Below are positions 31,258 through 40,818 of a DNA stretch of 64,000 nt, piece by piece. Made by a program: the position numbers and the translations under genes. Origin of the DNA: Hyalomma asiaticum. Lineage: Eukaryota; Arthropoda; Arachnida; Ixodida; Ixodidae. How positions within the stretch are numbered: position 1 is the first letter of the stretch; each line of letters starts with the position of its first letter. The notes beneath the pieces were generated by a model, which had not been told where the DNA came from, did not search any database, and saw only the letters and a program-made list of their open reading frames with translations. The stretch is taken from assembly GCA_013339685.2 (NCBI GenBank), contig CM023481.1, positions 244,176,716 through 244,240,715 of the forward strand, given 5' to 3'.

Positions 31258-32448
31258 ATGCCTCCCGGCGAAGACACGTCTCAGCCAACTACATCGGCAA
31301 CTCCGACCACAACAACCCAGTATGTAGCCCTGTCACAACCTCGCGATCCCGGTATCTTTTCTGGGACGAATGACGTTGATGTTGACCAGTGGCTGGGAAT
31401 GTACGACCGCATAAGCAAAAACTATGGCTGGGATCCCACCGTAATGCTGGCGAACGTCATTTTCTACTTGGACAAGACTCCTCGTGTCTGGTTCGAGACC
31501 CATGAGGAATACATCACAAACTGGGACACGTTTAAGGAACAGCTCCGCGACCTTTTCGGAAATCCGTTTGGTCTGCAGCTTGCTGCGAAGAAACAACTCG
31601 CGGTACGTACTCAGACGTCAACTGAGCCCTACTTGGCCTACATTCAAGACGTTCTAGCCTTGTGCCAAAAGGCCGAGCATATGTTTGAGGCTGATAAGGT
31701 CTCTCACATTTTGAAGGGCATCGCGGACGACGCATTTAACTTGCTGGTGTTTACCAACGTGACGACCGTCGACGCCGTTATTAAAGAGTGCCGGCGCCTA
31801 GAACAAGCGAAGAGCCGGCGCATTGCACACCAGTTCGAGCGCCTACCGAACACTGCTCCAACGTCCTCTTGTGAAGCAAGTCCATGTCAGTCGTCCGCAT
31901 CTGAAAATGTGACGCGAATCGTTCGGCGTGAACTTGAGGCCGCATACCCTGCTGTTAACAAGCCGTCCATGATCTCCGACGCACAGACGCCAACCGTCTC
32001 TTTAATCCAGGCCGTTGTTCGCCAGGAATTCGCCAACGCGGGTTTGCTCCCTACGGTCTGCGCTGTACATGATTCAGACGCCTCACTGTCTTCTGTGGGG
32101 ACAACTCGTCGCCGTCAGTACCTTCCTCGGTCTAGGAACCCATCCGATTGGCGAACAGCAGACGACAAGCCCATCTGCTTCCGCTGTGGTCGCGCGGGAC
32201 ACGTTGCTCGTTACTGTCGTAGCCAGTGGCCTTTGACGTGGCATAATCAGTTTCCCGCTTACTCCGGTTCCGTCCGTCCAGCTGCTCGCCGTTACACGAC
32301 CCGCAACGAGTTTTCAGCATTCACCGCCTCTGAAGACCCCAGCCGCTACACTCCACCATCTCCGCCTCGCAGCCGTACATCGCGTTCCCCTACTCGCCGC
32401 CGCTCCCCCTCGCCGTCATATAGCCGTCGAATCTCTCCGGAAAACTAG
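31258..32448 (+). CDS. Gag of Ty3/Gypsy element A
   Basis: Gag forms the retrotransposon particle and packages its RNA. The start at ATG 31258 (MPPGEDTSQ) is preferred over the upstream in-frame ATG at 31189, which overlaps the primer-binding site. The capsid region includes PGIFSGTNDVDVDQWL and VWFETHEEYITNWDTFKEQL. A CCHC zinc knuckle, CFRCGRAGHVARYC, occupies about residues 318-331, followed by an Arg/Ser/Pro-rich tail ending SPEN and TAG at 32446-32448. The pol frame overlaps in the -1 register, so a -1 ribosomal frameshift would be needed. The frame is intact, unlike pol. Confidence 0.85.
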   Translation: MPPGEDTSQPTTSATPTTTTQYVALSQPRDPGIFSGTNDVDVDQWLGMYDRISKNYGWDPTVMLANVIFYLDKTPRVWFETHEEYITNWDTFKEQLRDLFGNPFGLQLAAKKQLAVRTQTSTEPYLAYIQDVLALCQKAEHMFEADKVSHILKGIADDAFNLLVFTNVTTVDAVIKECRRLEQAKSRRIAHQFERLPNTAPTSSCEASPCQSSASENVTRIVRRELEAAYPAVNKPSMISDAQTPTVSLIQAVVRQEFANAGLLPTVCAVHDSDASLSSVGTTRRRQYLPRSRNPSDWRTADDKPICFRCGRAGHVARYCRSQWPLTWHNQFPAYSGSVRPAARRYTTRNEFSAFTASEDPSRYTPPSPPRSRTSRSPTRRRSPSPSYSRRISPEN

Positions 32449-32526
32449 ACTGCGCAGCTTCTGGAGGTGAAGCTGCACTGTCGACCACATCCCAAAATCC
32501 TCAGTTGCCCTTACGTCTACACGGAA
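32449..32526 (+). pseudogene. Start of pol of element A, upstream of the nested insertion
   Basis: In the -1 frame relative to gag, this stretch is open and leads to LPLRLHGNT at the insertion site. The protease continues at 38449 beyond the nested element. Confidence 0.6.
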
Positions 32527-32531
32527 ACACT

Positions 32532-33664
32532 AGTTATGTTTTTCTTGTTCGTTTTCTCCTTGATGTGGATTGAAGTCCCGTCAAGGAGATGATCGACGTC
32601 GATGAAGCAGGAGGCAGGTTGGAGGTAATGAACTTGAAGGTATATTGTAGCAAAATATTTACAGTCATATGTACATCTTGCCGAAGCACACTGATGATAA
32701 CATAGACATCAACAGCGTCTTACTCTTCTACTTAACTTTTCTTAAGTTAGAGCCTAGAACCTTGTTACTACATACAACGAACCTAGTCTCACTGTTCGAC
32801 CACCGAGTGGTTACGGCCCAGACAGAAGTTGCATCGTACGGAGTCTTACTGATCGATCAGTTAAGTGATTACAGCCTAGACTGAAGGGAAACGAATCCCG
32901 TCCAGTCTTTAGTACCTTGCGGTAACAAAGAAAAAGGGGAGGTGGCCACTGCTGGTCCGCCTCAACCTTCTGTTATCCAATCTGTTTACCCTCAGATTAA
33001 GCCACTCCCTAGTGGGCTGTCCCTAATCTCGACAGCAGCGTCTTTGCAGTTTAAACAGGCATTTTGGCATTCTTTCCCATCATGGCTCTCCCTCTCCTTA
33101 TCCCACGCTCTCAGATATTCTCACAGTCGAAATATCGGTATCGTGGCAGTCCTGCGGCATTCGCGCCATCTCCCAGGCTCATCCAGTCGAACCCTGTCGT
33201 AAAGTGGGTTCCGGGAAACACAGCGTGTCTTCGCCTTTCCCGCAGTTCGGACCGTGCACTGCTGCGACTCACCCCTTCGTTCCAGTCGGCGCGTCGAAAG
33301 CGCATGCTGGTCGTTAAAGAATTGGTTGGGCCAAGCGCATTGTCGCTTCAAGCGACGGCGCACTTTTCATGCATTCTCCTCCTACGCGTCCGAGCTGCTC
33401 TTCCCCGAAACGGCCACTGAGAGGACAAGTACGGTCGCGCAGCCGCGACCCCCCCGAGCGACGTTCAGCGAAAGGGAAGGGTCTCGTACCAGGAACCCCT
33501 GGGGGCCAGCGTGGGAGACCAGCCGCTCAATGGAAGCAGTTTGCTTTCCATTGATAATTGCTGTCCAAGACCATGCAGAGAGAGAGCCGAGAAAGAAGCT
33601 TTGTATAGCGTACGGTGCTACGCCGTCCCTTCTGTACGATCGCCTTATGAGCGGCAACATAACA
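32532..33664 (-). repeat. 3' LTR of element B
   Basis: This direct repeat of 37314-38443 is about 1133 bp. On the minus strand it runs from TGTTATGTTGCC to AAAACATAACT. Relative to the other LTR it carries about 9 extra bases near 33200-33208 (TAAAGTGGG region) and a shorter C run near 33448. Confidence 0.9.
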
Positions 33665-33678
33665 CGTCCCCCCTTAAG
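33665..33678 (-). promoter_or_regulatory. Polypurine tract of element B
   Basis: On the minus strand CTTAAGGGGGGACG lies directly against the 3' LTR start, the expected position for the plus-strand primer of reverse transcription. Confidence 0.7.
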
Positions 33679-33974
33679 AGTACGCTGGGCTGTTCTACGC
33701 TCAGTGGTACGATAAATCACTGCCGCGATTAGGTCACTGGTCTTTCTAAGCATACAACAGTATACACAAACATCAAACACAATTGCGAGACAACACGACA
33801 GGAGAATACAAGAAACGAAAACAAATACATGCTAAACGATCAAGCACACCATTGCTGCTTCAAGCAGTAAGATCACTAGTGTCTGTTTCTTGGATTGTCA
33901 ATCACACAGTCCACAATATACAGCAGCGGGTGGGCAGGAACATTCACGTCCCCCCCTCAGTTGGCATGGCACTG

Positions 33975-35012
33975 TTATTCTGATGGCTTCCAAAAACTAT
34001 TCTGGAGCCTCGATAATGCATCCGCATTCCCGTTACATATACCCTTCCGATGTTGTACCGAGACATGATATCGCTGTAACGCCAGCGCCCATCTTGTCAA
34101 TTTCCCCCCGTGCGGAGTAGAAGTTGTAAGGTACGACAGCGGATTGTGGTCGGAAACGACGTTTACTATGGCACCGAAAAGCCAGTAGTCAAACTTCTTT
34201 AAGGCCCATATTATTGCGAACGCTTCCCTCTCAATTGTCGACCAACGCATCTGGGTCGGTGAGAAGCGGTGGCTTGCAAAGGCGATAGGCTTCTCTTCTC
34301 CCTCAGATGTTTCAACGCGGTAAGAGTGTTCGCGCTCACGTCCAACCACTGTGAATGGGCCTAGCCATTTAGGTGACATCTTACAATTCTGATCATTGTC
34401 GAAAACCACAACCTGGTCGCCAACGTTAAAAGCTTTGAGCCTGGTGCTGCGATTATAGGCACTGGCGTAACTCTCCTGATCAGTTGCACTAGTTAGCTCA
34501 GCAATATTAGCGGCCGTCTCGAGCTGCTCCTTAAGTTGCTGTAAATACTTAGCGGGGCTTTCTCTCAATGTTGCGGGCACCGGCATTTCTCCCGTCCACG
34601 TCCTCTGCAGTATTAGAAGCGGTCCCGTGGGATCATACAATAGACGAAACGGAGCTACTCCGGTTACCTCATGGGGAACTTCCCGATATGCCCATAAAAC
34701 CATTGGGATCAATTTGTCCCAATTCTTAGAGTCTCTCTGAATGACATGATATAACATGTTTTTCAGTACTCGGTTCCACCTCTCTACAACTCCATTACTC
34801 TCTGGGTGTTCTGGGGTTGAGAATCTTGGTGTGCAACCTAATTGCTCCATCATCGTTTGCGTGAGCTGACATTTGAAATTAGTGCCCTGATCGGAGCAGA
34901 TCATCTCCGGAACGCCTGTGCGACTGAATATCTCAATCAGTGCATCGCAAGTCGCCTTAGCGGTCAAAGAGCGCAGTGGAACCACCTCCGGCCACCTCGT
35001 GCAAAGGTCCAC
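33975..35012 (-). CDS. Element B: integrase core, GPF module, then RNase H
   Basis: The translation opens with DLCTRWPEVVPL of the integrase core. Next are MICSDQGTNF with the second catalytic Asp and ESNGVVERWNRVLKNML with the Glu. The C-terminal module reads SPKWLGPFTVV (about residues 209-219). Directly after SYRVETSEGEE the frame becomes an RNase H domain: KPIAFASHRFSPTQMRWSTIEREAFAI and onward, then VVSDHNPLSYLT and GNADALSRL. In standard Ty3/Gypsy elements RNase H precedes integrase. No RT lies between the two. The frame is open throughout, so the fusion is in frame. Confidence 0.85.
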   Translation of the reverse strand: MDLCTRWPEVVPLRSLTAKATCDALIEIFSRTGVPEMICSDQGTNFKCQLTQTMMEQLGCTPRFSTPEHPESNGVVERWNRVLKNMLYHVIQRDSKNWDKLIPMVLWAYREVPHEVTGVAPFRLLYDPTGPLLILQRTWTGEMPVPATLRESPAKYLQQLKEQLETAANIAELTSATDQESYASAYNRSTRLKAFNVGDQVVVFDNDQNCKMSPKWLGPFTVVGREREHSYRVETSEGEEKPIAFASHRFSPTQMRWSTIEREAFAIIWALKKFDYWLFGAIVNVVSDHNPLSYLTTSTPHGGKLTRWALALQRYHVSVQHRKGICNGNADALSRLQNSFWKPSE

Positions 35013-35971
35013 TTATGCCCTCTCGCTGACGGTGTGTCGAGGGGTCCGATCACATCTACATTGACAACTTGGAAAGGGTGCTCGGGTCTAGTGAGCGGAG
35101 TTATAGGCACTTTATCTGTGCGACGCCTGTCTGACCGAATTTGACATTCATGGCACGAACGACAATGCCCTAATATCTCCTTCGCCATACTTGGCCAAAA
35201 AAAATTATACCTAATGCGAGCTCTTGTTTTCTTTGGCCCCAGGTGCCCCCCGCATAGCGACTCATGGGCTAAGTGCATCACCTCAGTGCGCTTATCTTTG
35301 GGGACAACTAGCTGACTCACTCGAGTGCCTGCTATTGAGTCGCAGTGATATAACAGTCCGTCTGAAATGAACATGCCGGATTTCCCACTACGCGCATCTT
35401 CCCAACATTTCTTTAGCGTAGTGTCACCCAACTGCACTTTGCGGAACTCTTCTCTCTGGCCTAATGATGCCTCCCTTTCTTCATCAATTTGCGCATCTTC
35501 GCCGGAAACGTCTTTCTTCTCCAAAGTAAGATTGCATGCCACGACCTTTGGTTTCTCTACTGCTTGTTCTGCCTCGGGAGCAGGCTCGGCCGGTGCTCGA
35601 CAGGGTGCCAGAGGGCTGCTGGCCTTCGACAAAAGTTTCCAATCTTCCTCGGTCAACAAACAATCTGTGCCCTCGACGAGCTCATCAGTTAATGCGCAGA
35701 GTAGGTCGACGCTCTGAGGCTCCGTAACCTCTCGCGGGCTATTTAATTTGACCGGCAACGTAACCAGCCTTGCCTCGATAGTTTTACCAAAAGCAGACAC
35801 CAATCTCACCTTGCCAGACGGCTCTACTAAACTTCTCGGAAGCAGACTCTCCCGAAAGACAGTTATTTCGCTCCCTGTATCCAAAATTGCATCTGCGGAT
35901 ATACCTGCACATGATACGGGAATTAACTGCAGTTTATTTGTGCCTTCACCCTCGTGTTTCAGAGACTTCAC
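34964..35971 (-). CDS. Element B: protease followed by integrase zinc finger and core start
   Basis: The frame starts near 35971, just downstream of the gag zinc knuckle. The aspartic protease motif is AILDTGSEITVF (about residues 28-39). An acidic linker follows. Then comes the integrase HHCC finger (HLAHESLCGGHLG and CRSCHECQ) and NVDVIGPLDTPSARGHKW with the first catalytic Asp. A frameshift near 35005 moves the reading to the next ORF (33975-35012). There is no room for an RT between protease and integrase, which is the main evidence for a Gmr1-like order. Confidence 0.85.
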   Translation of the reverse strand: MKSLKHEGEGTNKLQLIPVSCAGISADAILDTGSEITVFRESLLPRSLVEPSGKVRLVSAFGKTIEARLVTLPVKLNSPREVTEPQSVDLLCALTDELVEGTDCLLTEEDWKLLSKASSPLAPCRAPAEPAPEAEQAVEKPKVVACNLTLEKKDVSGEDAQIDEEREASLGQREEFRKVQLGDTTLKKCWEDARSGKSGMFISDGLLYHCDSIAGTRVSQLVVPKDKRTEVMHLAHESLCGGHLGPKKTRARIRYNFFWPSMAKEILGHCRSCHECQIRSDRRRTDKVPITPLTRPEHPFQVVNVDVIGPLDTPSARGHKWTFARGGRRWFHCAL

Positions 35972-36083
35972 CTTTGCGCTAAGTACTCCATCAGGTATTT
36001 CAGTTTCCGTCTCGTGGGATAACGTTACCTTTTGGACCTTCCGCTTTGGCTCGGTAGCCTTCTTCGGGTTGCTCTCCTTATCA

Positions 36084-37080
36084 CTAGACTTCGGGCACTC
36101 TAGCGAAATGGCCTGAGCCGTGACATAAGTGGCACTTCAGAGCCCCTTTCTCTACTCGTGTCGCCGGCTTCTGCCCCATTTCTACAGTTGGTTGCTTTGA
36201 AGCACGCCCTTTTCCTTTCGTTTGTTCGAAAGTTTGCAGCACTTTAGCGATCTCAGTTGGCCTAAGCCATCCCTCGCCTTCTCTTAGTCTCACATACTCA
36301 AGACCCTCCGTGCTAAGGCCCGATTTTATGCGGTCAGCAACCATGAGTTCTGCCATCACTTCTACCGTGTCGGCCTCTCTCACTTGGAGGTAGTAGGAGA
36401 AATGTTTTCACGCGGGACGCGAACTGCGCCCACGTCTCTTCCTTCCGCTTTACCGCTGTTTCGAACCTCTGCAGATACTCTGCCGGAGAAAGCTTCAGTT
36501 CCGTCAGTACTACTGCTTTAACTGCCTCGTAATCTGCACTCTCTTCAGAGTTGAGGTTACGCAGTAAGTAACGAACTCGTTCAGTTAGTGCTGGTATAAC
36601 CAAATGCACGCGACTCTCATACGGTACTTGGTAAGTAGCAAATAGTTTTTCTACTTCCTCAAACCATAATGGCACATCCGCGTCACTCGGCAGGCGGAAC
36701 CCTTTCAGCACTTTTGCACATTGCAGGACAGAATCGAAACACCGTCGCCCCCGATCACCCGTCTCCGACCCAGAGTTGGACAACGTGCCATTGAGGCGTT
36801 CCGCGTTCATTCTAGCTTGCAATAGCTTTTCGTACTCAATCTGGAGATTGAGCTTTTGAATTTCAACTTCGAGCGTTCTCGTTTCACTTGAATTCGGCAA
36901 AACCTGAGATGCCTGCTGCATCGATTCTTGCCTCTGAGTAGGCACTCTCGCCTCATTTGACTGATCAGAATTTAGAATACCATGATTTGATGGCTCTCGA
37001 CTCCGATCCATTGCTACCGCACTCGCACCTTCATCTCCATTAGACTCCATTGTTTCAGCACCCCCGCGTGTTCTCACCAT
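36084..37080 (-). pseudogene. Element B: Gag with SCAN-like capsid, frameshifted
   Basis: Gag starts at MVRTRGG (37080). A coiled-coil segment (VEIQKLNLQIEYEKLLQARM) precedes the capsid, which includes LSPAEYLQRFETAVK and ETWAQFASRVKTF. A frameshift near 36390 moves reading to VEVMAELMVADRIKSGL and a zinc knuckle beginning KCHLCHGSGHFAR. A second frameshift near 36108 separates the final Cys (ECPKS) from the knuckle and from the protease frame. The pattern of capsid helices resembles SCAN, which is known to derive from Gmr1-type Gag. Element B is therefore frameshifted in gag, despite its long pol frames. Confidence 0.75.
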
Positions 37081-37294
37081 GTGCTCTACACATAAACTGC
37101 CATGCCAACTAGAGAAAAACGCAAGAAATCCTGCTCACCCCTTCCTGTATGCACTGTCGTTCCTGGATCTCTTCCATGGTGCCGGAGTTGGCTGCTGCGG
37201 GATCGTCTCGACGTTGCCGCTGGTGGCTGACGGATGCCTTGCCCCTCGGTCTCCTCGGCACTGGTCCGGTGTATGGTGCTGTAGAGCTTCGCCG

Positions 37295-37314
37295 ATCCCT
37301 GTCCGACTGCGCCA
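37295..37314 (-). promoter_or_regulatory. Candidate primer-binding site of element B
   Basis: On the minus strand TGGCGCAGTCGGACAGGGA starts at the last base of the 5' LTR, as expected for a primer-binding site. The tRNA was not identified. Confidence 0.6.
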
Positions 37315-38443
37315 GTTATGTTTTTCTTGTTCGTTTTCTCCTTGATGTGGATTGAAGTCCCGTCAAGGAGATGATCGACGTCGATGAAGCAGGAGGCAGG
37401 TTGGAGGTAATGAACTTGAAGGTATATTGTAGCAAAATATTTACAGTCATATGTACATCTTGCCGAAGCACACTGATGATAACATAGACATCAACAGCGT
37501 CTTGCTCTTCTACTTAACTTTCCTTAAGTTAGAGCCTAGAACACTGTTACTACATACAACGAACTTAGTCTCACTGTTCGACCACCGAGTGGTTACGGCC
37601 CAGACAGAAGTTGCATCGTACGGAGTCTTACTGATCGATCAGTTAAATGATTACAGCCTAGACTGAAGGGAAACGAATCCCGTCCAGTCTTTAGTACCTT
37701 ACGGTAACAAAGAAAGAGGGGAGGTGGCCACTGCTGGTCCGCCCCAACGTTCTGTTATCCAATCTGCTCACCCTCAGATTAAGCCACTCCCTAGTGGGTT
37801 GTCCCTAATCTCGACAGCAGCGTCTTTGCAGTTTAAACAGGCCGTTTGGCATTCCTTCCCATCATGGCTCTCCCTCTCCTTATCCCACGCTCTCAGATAT
37901 TCTCACAATAGAAATATCGGTATCGTAGCAGCCCTGCGGCATTCGGGCCATCTCCCACGCTCATCCAGTCGAACCCTGTCGTTCCAGGAAACACAGCGTG
38001 TCTTCGCCTTTCCCGCAGTTCGGACCGTGCACTGCTGCGACTCACCCCTTCGTTCCAGTCGGCGCGCCGAAAGCGCATGCTGGTCGTTAAAGAATTGGTT
38101 GGGCCAAGCGCATTGTCGCTTCAAGCGACGGCGCACTTTTCATGCATTCTCCTCCTACGCGTCCGAGCTGCTCTTCCCCGAAACGGCCACTGAGAGGACA
38201 AGTACGGTCGCGCAGCCGCGACCCCCCCCCCCCCGAGCGACGTTCAGCGAAAGGGAAGGGTCTCGTACCAGGAACCCCTGGGGGCCAGCGTGGGAGACCA
38301 GCCGCTCAATGGAAGCAGTTTGCTTTCCATTGATAATTGCTGTCCAAGACCATGCAGAGAGAGAGCCGAGAAAGAAGCTTTGTATAGCGTACGGTGCTAC
38401 GCCGTCCCTTCTGTACGATCGCCTTATGAGCGGCAACATAACA
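37314..38443 (-). repeat. 5' LTR of element B
   Basis: Partner of the LTR at 32532-33664, about 1130 bp. It carries a C run of about 13 near 38222-38234, the longer form of the homopolymer. Confidence 0.9.
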
Positions 38444-38448
38444 ACACT

Positions 38449-39157
38449 CTTGAAGTACTTGTCGATGCTATTTCTGCGAAAGCTCTGATAGATACGGGTG
38501 CTCACAGTTTCTGTCATGAGGGCCCACTCTCGTCGTCCTATGAAGAAGATTCTTACACCGCCTGTGACCAGCGTCGTGCAAGTCGCGGATGGCGGTACCG
38601 CCACTGTCGTTGGTATGTGCACAGCTCGACTAACCATTGCTGGCCATCATGTTGTCGTCCTGTTAGTGTTCTTGCGAAATGCCCCCACGACATCAAACTG
38701 GGACTCGATTTCCTTACCGCCAATTCTGCTTTGATTGACTGCTCTGCCGGTGTACTCCATCTTGAACTGCCGCAATACTGTGAGCCCCACAACCAAGCCC
38801 CATGCCGTTTACAGTGCAGCGAATTCGTTCGCCTCCCGCCCAAGACAGTGTCATATGTCGAATTGTCGTGTTCACCAGCTCTCCCAGACGGTGAATATTA
38901 TGCTGCTCCTATTACTGACGTGCTGTTGACGCATTGTGTCACTATCCCCTATACGGTACTCATCATCACAGCTAACAGAACCTGCCTACCACTTCTAAAC
39001 TTCGGCTTCACGAGTCAGGTGCTTCCACAAGGCATTTCTGTGGCCCACCTTTACCCACTTCAAGATTTCCAGGTGGAAGCTTTCGCTCTAGATGCTGTTG
39101 CTCCTAAGCAGGGCGCACCAGCTTTGAACAATTATAGAGCCGCGAAATTGACAGCAT
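38449..39157 (+). pseudogene. Element A: protease and pre-RT region
   Basis: Beyond the nested element the pol frame gives LEVLVDAISAKALIDTGAH, the retropepsin active-site motif (DTG) of the protease that matures Gag and Pol. A +1 change near 38512 and a compensating change near 38672 put the flap region (VVQVADGGTATVVGM) in another frame. The original frame then returns with KLGLDFLTANSALIDC. A third frameshift just before 39156 separates this part from the RT ORF. Confidence 0.8.
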
Positions 39158-40187
39158 GATCGCCTCTGACCTTCCGCCTGTGCACATTGAAGCGCTGCGA
39201 AACATTCTCTGGTCCTATCGGGACATTTTTTATTTCGGTGACAGGCCCTTAGGGCAGACGACAATTGTCAAGCATCGCATAAATACTGGTGACGCCAGTC
39301 CTATACATCGTCGCCCCTACCGCTTGTCCGCGTCTGAGCGAAGCGTCATCCAGCAGGAAGTAAAGAAGATGCTTGATAAGGACATCATTGAGCCGTCTTC
39401 CAGTCCCTGGGCATCCCCTGTGGTGCTTGTAAAGAAGGACGGATCATGGCGCTTCTGTGTCGACTATCGGAAGCTCAACGGCATCACAAAAAAAGACTCC
39501 TACCCTTTACCACGAATTGATGATGTCCTTGATTGTTTGCACGGTGCCGCCTACTTCTCTTCAATCGATCTTCGGTCTGGTTATTGGCAGATCGCTGTCG
39601 ACCCCATGGACCGAGAGAAAACGGCGTTCGTTACTCCTGATGGGCTCTACCAGTTTAAGGTGATGCCTTTCGGTTTATGCAATGCCCCAGCCACTTTCGA
39701 GCGTATGATGGACTCACTTCTACATGGCTTCAAGTGGTCCACTTGCCTCTGTTATTTAGACGACGTCATCGTGTTTTCGCTTACGTTCGAAGCTCATCTT
39801 GAACTACTTGCAGCAGTTCTTGATGTGTTCCGCCTAGCCGGTCTTCAACTTAATTCGTCGAAGTGCCGTTTCGGCCGCCGCCGCATTACGATCCTTGGGC
39901 ATATCGTGGACGCAGCCAGCGTACAGCCTGATCCTGAAAAAATTCGAGCCGTGACAGACTTCCCTGTGCCGAAATCTGCAAAGGACGTTCATAACTTTGT
40001 GGGCCTCTGCTCGTATTTTCGTCGATTCGTGCAAAATTTCGCCGCGGTCGCTAGACCACTCACAGACCTTCTCAAACAAGACACGCCCTTTGTCTGGGGT
40101 CCCCGCCAAGCTGCTTCTTTCTCCGAGCTGACCACCCTGCTCACCACGCCTTCCATTCTCGCCCACTTCGACCCTTCAGTACCATAG
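39156..40187 (+). pseudogene. Element A: reverse transcriptase
   Basis: This open frame encodes the Ty3/Gypsy RT that copies element RNA. Motifs are HRRPYRLSASERSVIQQEV, ASPVVLVKKDGSWRFCVDYR, then SSIDLRSGYWQIAV with the first catalytic Asp (about residue 135). FGLCNAPATFERMMD and CYLDDVIVFS with the catalytic Asp pair (about 202-203) follow, then LGHIVDAASVQPDPEKI and FVGLCSYFRRFV. The frame ends shortly into the RNase H connection (LAHFDPSVP), where element homology stops. RNase H and integrase are lost. Confidence 0.85.
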
Positions 40188-40545
40188 TCAGCTGGCAGCA
40201 TTTTTTTTTCGAGGGGACACACGCATGCACACACACACACCTGGAATATATATGCACAGGCATTTGTTTGTGAAAAGTGAAAAATATACACATTAGAATT
40301 GGCACAATTTCGGGGGCGGGGTTGTCCATGGACCCCTCTCCTACTATTCTTATGGGAGTAGTGCACCAAGCTGTGTGCCATCGCTTTACAAGAAAGTTAC
40401 TACCACAAGAAATAATGCTACTTCACTGCAAAAGCTGCGCTGAGCCTGCCTAATTGCTGTGATCTATATATTTACTTCTCCCATCAATTTAGTAGCAACC
40501 TCCATTAAAAAAAATCCAGTGACTGCACTGACGGGGGCTACTTGT
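40188..40545. other. Non-coding interval
   Basis: The sequence after the truncation of element A contains a T run, a short CA repeat (about 40225-40242) and no gene. It may be the 3' side of the Harbinger-type remnant. Confidence 0.5.
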
Positions 40546-40818
40546 TCATCCTACAGCAGGCATGCAATAGTGCACTCGTAATTTTGTTAAAAGCACTGTT
40601 GCACGAGGTATGCTGTGCAATTTGCCACTACAGCCGTAACTTCGCAACAAAACCGGTTTTCTCTCATTTAAGGAGGCATTAGGCCATGTAGCAGCGACAG
40701 CGTTGATTGCGATCAAGAAATCCAGCCCTGTTTGCCGCGGTTCAGTGTGCTCGTGTGCCACCGGTGTATGAATCTGGTGCAAGCGTACTAAACAAATCAC
40801 ACAAGGCAAAGTACTCAC

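Larger units (their letters stand above)
32532..38443 (-). mobile_element. Gmr1-like LTR retrotransposon B, nested in element A
   Basis: This is a complete two-LTR insertion of 5.9 kb on the minus strand. LTRs lie at 37314-38443 (5') and 32532-33664 (3'), with the 5-bp target duplication ACACT at 32527-32531 and 38444-38448. The coding order on the minus strand is gag, protease, integrase, RNase H. No RT motifs occur anywhere. Integrase ahead of RNase H is the arrangement of the Gmr1 group, and the Gag resembles the capsid from which the SCAN domain derives. The missing RT is best explained as an internal deletion between the integrase C-terminus and RNase H. By eye the LTRs differ at roughly two dozen positions plus two indels, about 2 percent, so the insertion is fairly young. 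Confidence 0.85.
31005..40187 (+). mobile_element. Ty3/Gypsy retrotransposon A, 3'-truncated, carrying a nested element
   Basis: The order is LTR, gag, protease, RT on the plus strand. The copy ends abruptly shortly after the RT at about 40187; RNase H, integrase and the 3' LTR are absent. It is interrupted by a complete minus-strand LTR element (32532-38443) at the start of the protease region. Removing that element and one copy of ACACT restores an open frame into the protease. Several frameshifts in pol show that A is inactive. Confidence 0.85.

Noticed and set aside
32669..33780. Protein-coding ORFs inside the 1.13-kb repeats (also 37451-38640)
   Set aside because: The same frames occur in both direct repeats, which are LTRs; the translations have no domain.
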